From positions 1-7,841 of the forward strand of contig JAEDHF010000088.1 in NCBI GenBank assembly GCA_016297165.1: 7,841 bases of DNA. The letters run 5' to 3'. The notes beneath the pieces are model-generated. The model was given only the letters and a program-made list of their open reading frames with translations, had not been told where the DNA came from and ran no database searches. A program made the translations under genes and the position numbers. The DNA is from Oscillospiraceae bacterium. GTDB taxonomy: Bacteria; Bacillota; Clostridia; Oscillospirales; Ruminococcaceae. Every line of letters starts with the position of its first letter. Position 1 is the stretch's first letter. Of the stretch, positions 1 through 4,429 are shown piece by piece.

Positions 1-64
1 CAGTTGGTAGAGCAACTGACTCTTAATCAGTGGGTCCTGGGTTCGAGTCCCTGAAGGTGTACCA
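1..64 (+). tRNA. tRNA-Lys (anticodon CTT), 5' end cut off by the window
   Basis: The anticodon arm is a 5-bp stem actga/tcagt around loop CTCTTAA, which gives anticodon CTT (lysine, AAG codons). The T-loop TTCGAGT is at 42-48, the 3' acceptor strand at 54-60, the discriminator A at 61, and an encoded CCA at 62-64. The visible sequence starts at the last base of the 5' D-stem strand, so about 12 nt (5' acceptor strand and start of the D arm) lie outside. The T-stem has a T-T opposition (T38/T52) where a pair is expected; the other four T-stem pairs are intact. It is the first visible member of a four-tRNA cluster. Confidence 0.93.
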
Positions 65-70
65 AATATA

Positions 71-103
71 GTAAAAAGAATAGGCCCTGCCTATTCTTTT
101 TAC
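71..103. terminator. Symmetric hairpin between tRNA-Lys and tRNA-Glu, likely intrinsic terminator
   Basis: There is a perfect 14-bp inverted repeat: GTAAAAAGAATAGG at 71-84 and its complement at 90-103, with a 5-nt loop CCCTG. Read on the plus strand, the core stem GAATAGG/CCTATTC is followed by TTTTT and preceded by AAAAA, the form of an intrinsic (potentially bidirectional) terminator. It begins 7 nt after the CCA of tRNA-Lys and ends 6 nt before tRNA-Glu. It could instead be a processing signal or only partly terminating, because no promoter for the following tRNAs is evident in the remaining few bases. Confidence 0.65.
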
Positions 104-109
104 GTATAT

Positions 110-184
110 GGCTCGTTGGTCAAGCGGTTAAGACTCCGGCCTCTCACGCCGGCGACGGGGGTTCGATTCCCCCACGAGTCACCA
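110..184 (+). tRNA. tRNA-Glu (anticodon CTC)
   Basis: The acceptor strand GGCTCGT (110-116) pairs with ACGAGTC (174-180), including one G-T wobble. It is followed by discriminator A181 and encoded CCA at 182-184. The anticodon arm is CCGGC-CTCTCAC-GCCGG, giving anticodon CTC (glutamate, GAG). The T arm is G/C-rich around TTCGATT. The total is 75 nt, a normal class I tRNA. Confidence 0.96.
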
Positions 185-196
185 TTATATCTCCTT

Positions 197-273
197 GCGC
201 CAATAGCTCAGTTGGTCAGAGCTACCGGCTCATAACCGGTTGGTCCGGGGTTCGAGTCCCTGTTGGCGCACCA
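197..273 (+). tRNA. tRNA-Met (anticodon CAT), probably elongator
   Basis: The acceptor strand GCGCCAA (197-203) pairs fully with TTGGCGC (263-269); discriminator A270 and encoded CCA 271-273 follow. The anticodon arm is ACCGG-CTCATAA-CCGGT, giving CAT. Position 1 is G paired to C72, so the C1-A72 mismatch of bacterial initiator tRNA is absent, which argues against tRNA-fMet. CAT is also the gene-encoded anticodon of tRNA-Ile2 (lysidine-modified). The body looks more like elongator Met, but a model-based classifier would be needed to exclude Ile2. Confidence 0.92.
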
Positions 274-276
274 TAT

Positions 277-350
277 AGGGGTGTGGTTCAATGGTAGAAT
301 AGGGGTCTCCAAAACCTTTGACGTGGGTTCGATTCCTACCACCCCTGCCA
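277..350 (+). tRNA. tRNA-Trp (anticodon CCA)
   Basis: The acceptor strand AGGGGTG (277-283) pairs perfectly with CACCCCT (340-346); discriminator G347 and encoded CCA 348-350 follow. The anticodon loop is CTCCAAA, giving CCA (tryptophan). The anticodon stem GGGGT/ACCTT contains two G-T wobbles. It starts only 3 nt after the CCA of tRNA-Met, so the two must be cut from a shared precursor. A terminator follows 6 nt downstream, making this the last gene of the cluster. Confidence 0.96.
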
Positions 351-356
351 TAAAAG

Positions 357-388
357 AAAGACATCAATCAAAGGATTGGTGTCTTTTT
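357..388 (+). terminator. Intrinsic terminator of the tRNA cluster
   Basis: A 13-bp stem runs from AAAGACATCAATC (357-369) to GATTGGTGTCTTT (374-386), with one T-G wobble and a 4-nt loop. It runs straight into a T tract (384-388). It begins 6 nt after tRNA-Trp. Confidence 0.88.
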
Positions 389-394
389 CGTTAT

Positions 395-421
395 ATTTTC
401 GAAAATAGAGACGCATTTTCG
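395..421. repeat. Palindrome ATTTTCGAAAAT plus a repeated half-site
   Basis: Positions 395-406 are the perfect 12-bp palindrome ATTTTCGAAAAT. The half-site ATTTTCG recurs at 415-421, so CGAAAAT (400-406) and ATTTTCG (415-421) also form a 7-bp inverted repeat with an 8-nt spacer. It sits about 50 nt upstream of the short sigma-like ORF. A regulator binding site is possible, but no regulator is known and A/T-rich palindromes of this size can occur by chance. Confidence 0.35.
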
Positions 422-468
422 CTTCTGAGGTGTTAAATAGACAGAGAATACCGAGAGGGGATGAGGAT

Positions 469-564
469 ATGGACAGCGGCGCAGAGGCTTACAGGCGCTT
501 TCTCATGGGCGACGATTACGTGCTCGAACAGGTTATCAATATTTATAAGGATGTCTTGATTTAA
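469..564 (+). pseudogene. 31-codon remnant resembling the start of a sigma-70-family (ECF-like) factor
   Basis: ATG at 469 opens a 31-residue ORF ending in TAA (562-564), preceded by a purine-rich GAGGGGATGAGG ribosome-binding region. The peptide contains SGAEAYRRFLMGDDYVLEQ followed by VINIYKDVLI. From memory, this matches the opening of region 2 in small clostridial sigma factors, which typically read YRRFL-GD---L-EII--YKDGLILYLN and continue for over 150 residues. Here the frame stops exactly where the second helix should continue. No good continuation appears in the other two frames, and a strong hairpin lies 66 nt further on. The simplest reading is a deletion or decay remnant that keeps the start and terminator of a lost gene. 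A genuine microprotein cannot be excluded. The family assignment rests on remembered consensus only. Confidence 0.5.
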
Positions 565-694
565 CGCTTATAAACATAAAGGAAGGTTGGAGAATAAAAG
601 TCATAGACCTTCAAGGATAAGATTATATGAGAATAACCCCGTTCCGCCAACAACGGGGTTATTCTATTTCATTAACCAATTACAAGCCATTTTA
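565..694. other. Intergenic stretch between the sigma-like remnant and the promoter of the tandem pair
   Basis: No gene is supported here. A short open frame beginning with TTG at 587 runs through the hairpin, the promoter and the ribosome binding site of the next gene, and overlaps that gene's start, so it is taken as chance. The stretch contains the hairpin at 630-665 and otherwise A/T-rich sequence without recognisable coding content. Confidence 0.6.
630..665. terminator. Strong hairpin, likely intrinsic terminator upstream of the tandem pair
   Basis: A perfect 14-bp stem runs from AGAATAACCCCGTT (630-643) to its complement (652-665), with an 8-nt loop. The central CCCCG/CGGGG gives it stability. 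The 3' flank is T-rich but interrupted (attctatttcatt). It lies 30 nt before the -35 element at 695, so it insulates the downstream promoter from upstream transcription. Confidence 0.7.
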
Positions 695-723
695 TTGACA
701 ATAGCCCCATTATGTGATATAAT
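695..723 (+). promoter_or_regulatory. Consensus sigma-A promoter with extended -10
   Basis: The -35 is TTGACA (695-700) and the -10 is TATAAT (718-723), separated by exactly 17 nt. TG at 715-716, one base before the -10, makes an extended -10. Transcription should begin near 730 and give a leader of about 36 nt before the ATG at 766. Both hexamers are perfect matches, suggesting strong constitutive expression of the two genes that follow. Confidence 0.9.
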
Positions 724-765
724 TCTCAAAAATAGAAATTACATACCGAATAGGAGGAAATTGTT

Positions 766-2376
766 ATGTTCTGTCCAAATTGCGGAAATCAGGTAATTGA
801 AGGAAAGAAATTCTGTATGGTTTGCGGCGAGAAATTAGAGGGCTTAGCGCCGGCTCAGCCCGATAATTTACCTGCACCCGAAGCAAGCGCTCAGCCCGTA
901 AATGTGGCAGCGCCTGCACCCGAAGCAAACCCCACACCCGTTTCACAGCCCGTATATACGGCTAATCCTGCACCCCAGCCACAGATTCAGTATCAGGTAA
1001 TCCAGCAGAAGCCTAAAAGCCACGCATGGATTGTTGTACTTATTACTATCCTTGTGCTTGCTATTGCGGCAGGAGTTACGCTCCTTATACTTAAGCCCTG
1101 GGACAGCGGAAACGATAGCAGCTATTCGGACGAAGATAACGACGATGATGACGATAAGGATAAAGACAAGGACGAGGACAATAAAAAGCCCGATTCAGAC
1201 AACGGCGGCGAAAAGCCCACTACATCTGAGACCCGGAAAGAGAATACTCCCGTAGTCGAACCCGATAAGAATAAGATTCCCTCGACGCCCTTTATTACCG
1301 TAAACGGTGAGAGTATCCCCGTGGAAATTCTTGGCTACTCTTATGGAAGAGTAGATACAGGCACCGATGGCACTATGGTTGTGCTTGCGGGAAACAAGGG
1401 TAATAAGCTATATGGTGTAATGATAGGATTCTTTACCGATGACTACCCCGAATATCCTTCCGCTGACAAGGAATATAGCATAAATAGTGACGGCGAAAAA
1501 ATTACCGTAGCGTTCTCGTATTTGGATCTCGCGGATGATACAAGCGTCTATGCGGTTTCCTGGTATCCCGAGGAAATGAGTATTAGCGAGCTCAAGACCG
1601 GAGCCTATACTCCTAAGGAGAAATTAGAGCTCTTAGTTTCGGGAAAAGCCTCGGATGACGGTCTTACCTTCGACTTTTCGGTAGGCGGCAGCTTAGAATT
1701 CCGTGCCGGTGTGGATTTAGAAGAAGAGGTTGATAAATGGGCAGAAGCTCTTGAAGATGAATTCGAGGCTTCGAAAACACCCAAGGAAGTGGTAATTGCC
1801 GGTGAATCCTACCCTCTGTCCACAACCTTTATCGACCTCAGCAATAAGGGTCTCTATAATGCAGATATAGAGAATATAAAGTATCTTACCAACCTTACCC
1901 GTGCGGAGTTAAGCGGAAATAATCTTTCGAATATTTCCGTATTAGAGAGTATTAAATCCCTTGAAGAAATTGACGCTACGGATAATAATATAAGCGATAT
2001 ATCCTTTATGAAAAATCTCCCGAAACTGAAGATAGTCGTTATGAATAATAATCCTATAAGCGATATTTCGGTGTTCAGTAACTTTACCACTATTGAAAAG
2101 CTCTGGCTCTGTGACTGCGATATAGACGATATTTCGCCTATAGCGAATAATAAGGGAATGATCGAGCTCGGCTTTGACAACTGCAATATTAAGGATATTT
2201 CTGCGATTAAGGGAATGAATAAGCTTGGAATGCTGTCTTTGAATAATTGTGGGGTCTCCGATATAAGCGTCCTTTCGTCCTGCACGGGACTTTATTTTCT
2301 CAATCTTTCAAATAACAATATTACGGATTTTTCGCCTATTGAAAATATCTATATAACCGAATTTTACCGCGACTGA
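766..2376 (+). CDS. Membrane-anchored zinc-ribbon protein with extracellular leucine-rich repeats
   Basis: The product has 536 residues. The start is fixed by AGGAGG at 752-757, 8 nt before ATG. Modules in order: a zinc ribbon with CXXC pairs at C3/C6 and C17/C20; a Pro/Ala/Gln-rich linker (about 28-82); a basic patch KPKSH; one membrane span (about 88-109); an Asp/Lys-rich stalk (122-150) and a Thr/Pro spacer; a beta-rich domain (about 176-335); and eight 22-residue leucine-rich repeats (355-530) with a shared NNIxDIS core, internalin-like. Basic residues before the span and acid ones after it place the ribbon in the cytoplasm and the repeats outside. Leucine-rich repeats of this type usually bind proteins; the ligand is unknown. 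The protein ends six residues after the last repeat with no obvious cap. The gene is first in an operon with its paralogue at 2420 (43-nt gap). Function is not recognised beyond a surface binding role. Confidence 0.92.
   Translation: MFCPNCGNQVIEGKKFCMVCGEKLEGLAPAQPDNLPAPEASAQPVNVAAPAPEANPTPVSQPVYTANPAPQPQIQYQVIQQKPKSHAWIVVLITILVLAIAAGVTLLILKPWDSGNDSSYSDEDNDDDDDKDKDKDEDNKKPDSDNGGEKPTTSETRKENTPVVEPDKNKIPSTPFITVNGESIPVEILGYSYGRVDTGTDGTMVVLAGNKGNKLYGVMIGFFTDDYPEYPSADKEYSINSDGEKITVAFSYLDLADDTSVYAVSWYPEEMSISELKTGAYTPKEKLELLVSGKASDDGLTFDFSVGGSLEFRAGVDLEEEVDKWAEALEDEFEASKTPKEVVIAGESYPLSTTFIDLSNKGLYNADIENIKYLTNLTRAELSGNNLSNISVLESIKSLEEIDATDNNISDISFMKNLPKLKIVVMNNNPISDISVFSNFTTIEKLWLCDCDIDDISPIANNKGMIELGFDNCNIKDISAIKGMNKLGMLSLNNCGVSDISVLSSCTGLYFLNLSNNNITDFSPIENIYITEFYRD
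871..1137 (+). repeat. 267-bp perfect direct repeat, copy 1 (linker and membrane anchor)
   Basis: This stretch is identical base for base to 2525-2791, at an offset of 1654 bp. It encodes residues 36-124 of the first tandem protein, covering the linker, membrane span and first stalk residues. Base 870 (A against T at 2524) and base 1138 (A against G at 2792) end the identity. The motif CCTGCACCC occurs three times inside it (871, 913, 967). Confidence 0.97.
1828..2355 (+). repeat. Eight leucine-rich repeats of 22 residues
   Basis: Protein-level tandem repeats start at residues 355, 377, 399, 421, 443, 465, 487 and 509 without indels. The consensus is LxxLxLxxNxIxDISxLxxxxx. The first repeat (FIDLSNKGL...) is the most divergent and probably acts as the N-terminal entry. 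The DNA is diverged between units, so this is an old array and not a recent expansion. Confidence 0.9.
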
Positions 2377-2419
2377 CAGTAAAAATCGGTAATACATAAC
2401 ATAAACGGAGGTAATAATT

Positions 2420-3670
2420 ATGTTTTGTCCAAATTGCGGCAAGCAAATAGCCGAAGGAAGCCTGTTCTGTATGTCCTGCGGCACAAAGATTGAGGATATT
2501 TCTTCTGCAGCAGGCGCACAGAATCCTGCACCCGAAGCAAGCGCTCAGCCCGTAAATGTGGCAGCGCCTGCACCCGAAGCAAACCCCACACCCGTTTCAC
2601 AGCCCGTATATACGGCTAATCCTGCACCCCAGCCACAGATTCAGTATCAGGTAATCCAGCAGAAGCCTAAAAGCCACGCATGGATTGTTGTACTTATTAC
2701 TATCCTTGTGCTTGCTATTGCGGCAGGAGTTACGCTCCTTATACTTAAGCCCTGGGACAGCGGAAACGATAGCAGCTATTCGGACGAAGATGATGATGAC
2801 GAAGACGACGATAAGGATAAAGACAAGGATAAGGACGACGACAAGGACGACAACAAGGGCAACGACAGGGACGACGACGAGAAGGTAGTTACCGCTAAGC
2901 CTGTTGAGACAACAAATCCTCCGGAAACAACAGAAAACACTACAGTTCCCACCACTACAGTCCCCGTTATTACCAATGGTCTCACATTTACCGTGAACGG
3001 AAAGAACGTTTCCCTTGACATTTCGGGATATTCTTATATTCAGGAAGGAATGGACGGCGCAGCAGTGCTCGGACTTGCAGGCTGCAGCAATAACGACGCC
3101 TACGGCGTAGCGATAGCTATAAATACAAGCAGGCTCGAGGAAAACCGCTCATATAAGTTCGAGGCCGACAGCAACGAAACCATGATTAGCTTTATGCATT
3201 ATAACACAGTCAGCGGAGAAGAATCGGAAATGACCTCCTATGGCATTGATTCTGTAAGCGGAAGCTTCGTCGTAACAGGAACAGATTCCTCTGATAATAT
3301 AGCAGTAAAAGTAGAGGCAAGACTTTCCGACGACGGAATCACATACGATTTAAAGGTCGAGGGAAAGGTAGCTTATTATTCCGACTATAATAAGCTTTCG
3401 GAAGATATTGAAAGCTGGACCGATAAAATGTACGGCAGCGGCGGCGATTATCCGCAGAATGGCGGCTATGACGATGATGACGATGATGACGATGACTATT
3501 ACGGCTATGGCGATGTGAAGTGCCAGTCCTGCTATGATACAGGTATCTGCGGCTACTGCTACGGATTAGGCTACGACTTCGAATCCGGGGATAATAATTC
3601 ATTATGCAAGCACTGTAACGGAAGCGGACAATGCCGTGAATGTGACGCAGCGTCCTCCTCCAACCGGTAA
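2420..3670 (+). CDS. Membrane-anchored zinc-ribbon protein with Asp-rich stalk and DnaJ-like C-terminal Cys cluster
   Basis: The product has 416 residues, paralogous to the gene before it. The start is set by GGAGG at 2407-2411, 8 nt before ATG. Modules: zinc ribbon (C3/C6, C17/C20); linker and membrane span identical to the neighbour over residues 36-124; a longer Asp/Lys stalk (122-154) and a Thr/Pro spacer; a beta-rich domain (about 188-335) that aligns with the neighbour's (VNGK, GYSY, SDDG-T-DL-V-GK, then a W-containing helix); a Gly/Tyr spacer; a run of nine Asp (351-359); and a Cys-rich tail with C368/C371/C377/C380 and C396/C399/C405/C408. The tail spacing CXXC-X5-CXXC, with YGLG and NGSG after CXXC, resembles the DnaJ zinc-binding region. 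There is no J domain, so it is not a DnaJ. Topology by the positive-inside rule puts the tail outside. Role unknown; it is probably cotranscribed with the first gene. Confidence 0.9.
   Translation: MFCPNCGKQIAEGSLFCMSCGTKIEDISSAAGAQNPAPEASAQPVNVAAPAPEANPTPVSQPVYTANPAPQPQIQYQVIQQKPKSHAWIVVLITILVLAIAAGVTLLILKPWDSGNDSSYSDEDDDDEDDDKDKDKDKDDDKDDNKGNDRDDDEKVVTAKPVETTNPPETTENTTVPTTTVPVITNGLTFTVNGKNVSLDISGYSYIQEGMDGAAVLGLAGCSNNDAYGVAIAINTSRLEENRSYKFEADSNETMISFMHYNTVSGEESEMTSYGIDSVSGSFVVTGTDSSDNIAVKVEARLSDDGITYDLKVEGKVAYYSDYNKLSEDIESWTDKMYGSGGDYPQNGGYDDDDDDDDDYYGYGDVKCQSCYDTGICGYCYGLGYDFESGDNNSLCKHCNGSGQCRECDAASSSNR
2525..2791 (+). repeat. 267-bp perfect direct repeat, copy 2 (linker and membrane anchor)
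   Basis: This is identical to 871-1137 and encodes residues 36-124 of the second tandem protein, in the same reading frame and at the same residue numbers. The flanking 35 N-terminal codons and everything after the first Asp codons differ clearly between the genes. Confidence 0.97.
2783..2881 (+). repeat. Asp/Lys trinucleotide-rich tract (stalk)
   Basis: This is a low-complexity run of GAC/GAT/GAA and AAG/AAA codons encoding residues 122-154, almost entirely Asp, Glu and Lys. The matching stalk of the first gene (residues 122-145, 1129-1200) is shorter, and both share GACGATAAGGATAAAGACAA. Such tracts are prone to length change by slippage. Confidence 0.8.
3470..3496 (+). repeat. GACGATGAT x3 microrepeat encoding nine Asp
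   Basis: Three tandem 9-bp units (GACGATGAT, GACGATGAT, GACGATGAC) encode D351-D359, just before the Cys-rich tail of the second tandem protein. Whole-unit gain or loss would keep the frame. Confidence 0.85.
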
Positions 3671-3729
3671 TGCAATCTTCCTAACTCAGGATAGTTTTAC
3701 AGGTCAGATTAAATTAACGCATATACATA

Positions 3730-3759
3730 AAACCCCCGAAGCGAACGCTTCGGGGGTTT
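3730..3759. terminator. Bidirectional terminator between convergent operons
   Basis: A perfect 13-bp stem runs from AAACCCCCGAAGC (3730-3742) to its complement (3747-3759), with a GAAC loop. It lies 59 nt after the plus-strand stop and 32 nt beyond the end of the minus-strand gene at 3792. T tracts are short on both sides (TTT on plus, TTTT on minus), but the very stable G/C stem and its position between convergent genes support a shared terminator. Confidence 0.85.
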
Positions 3760-3791
3760 AGCTTGTCGAAAAAGCTTTTACTATTGAATTA

Positions 3792-4403
3792 TTATAACGA
3801 ATACATTTTATCCTTAAGCTTCTTATAGGCGATAACTCCGCCTGCAAGAGCCGCAATAATAAGACCGAAGATAAGAATTCTCGGCGAATTATCGGGAGAG
3901 ATAACCTTTTCGTCTGTAGTAGTCTGGATAAAGGTTTCCGAGGTAAGGTTTCCGAAGAAATCCGTTTTTCCCTTCTGGTTATAGAAATCTACCTTAAGGT
4001 CCTTAAAGCAGAAATCAACGTTATCCTCCCCTGCATTTCTCGCCTCTACCATAACGTACAGGTCCTTATACTTACCGGTAATATTTATAGGCTCGGCGCT
4101 GTTTCCGAGGGAGGTAATAACGTAGCTTGTGCTGAAAATGCCGTTACTCTTAAAGCCCATAGCGTTTTCTCCGTCGTCGAAGCCTATGGTGATATAGCCT
4201 GTGTCGCCGTTTTCTCTTCCGCTTCCCGATTTAATCGAGAAGGAAAAGGATTTTGCGTCGGAGGGTATCTCTATCTTATATACGGCGGTTTCGAGGAACT
4301 CCGTACCGGTAAAGGTAAGGGCTCCTGTTTCCTCCGAATAGCTAAGACCGTTGCTTTCCCAGCATTCTGTGTTGCTCCAGTCACGGGCACTTGAATTTCC
4401 CAT
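3792..4403 (-). CDS. Small beta-rich protein with C-terminal membrane segment, function unknown
   Basis: The product has 203 residues. ATG at 4403-4401 follows AAAGGAGAG about 8 nt upstream, and an in-frame TAA just before it rules out a longer start. Residues about 8-142 alternate hydrophobic and polar stretches with many Gly, Ser and Thr, and have aromatic residues near the start (W9, W15). They look like a beta-sandwich of the carbohydrate-binding or adhesion kind; this is inference from texture, not a recognised motif. A Thr/Ser spacer (about 151-174) leads to a hydrophobic segment (176-193) and a basic tail KKLKDK. That tail places the N-terminal domain outside, yet no signal peptide is visible. 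It may be a tail-anchored protein or a former signal-peptide protein that lost its N-terminus. It lies 26 nt after the lipoprotein gene and is last in the pheT operon. Confidence 0.82.
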   Translation of the reverse strand: MGNSSARDWSNTECWESNGLSYSEETGALTFTGTEFLETAVYKIEIPSDAKSFSFSIKSGSGRENGDTGYITIGFDDGENAMGFKSNGIFSTSYVITSLGNSAEPINITGKYKDLYVMVEARNAGEDNVDFCFKDLKVDFYNQKGKTDFFGNLTSETFIQTTTDEKVISPDNSPRILIFGLIIAALAGGVIAYKKLKDKMYSL

Positions 4404-4429
4404 AATATTTCTCTCCTTTTATTGCTGTA

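Noticed and set aside
587..796. 69-codon open frame starting with TTG
   Set aside because: It runs through a 14-bp terminator hairpin, a perfect promoter and the ribosome binding site of the next gene, and overlaps that gene's start. The peptide has no coding character.
764..946. Minus-strand 60-codon frame, nearly the same as one at 2418-2600
   Set aside because: Both are antisense shadows of the zinc-ribbon starts and the shared repeat block. Their similarity only reflects the duplicated plus-strand sequence.
1854..2285. 143-codon minus-strand frame opposite the leucine-rich repeats
   Set aside because: Its Ser/Ile/Leu-rich composition is the reverse complement of the repeat array. The plus-strand frame has clear domain structure and signals.
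871..2791. CRISPR array or transposon ends explaining the direct repeat
   Set aside because: There are only two copies, 1654 bp apart, in-frame inside genes, with no inverted ends or regular short repeats.
3515..3667. Second tandem gene as a DnaJ chaperone
   Set aside because: The Cys spacing is only similar to the DnaJ zinc region; there is no J domain or client-binding domain, and the protein has a membrane span.
277..3759. Mobile island inserted at tRNA-Trp
   Set aside because: No integrase, no direct repeat of the tRNA 3' end within the window and no transposase were seen. The sigma-like remnant alone is not enough.
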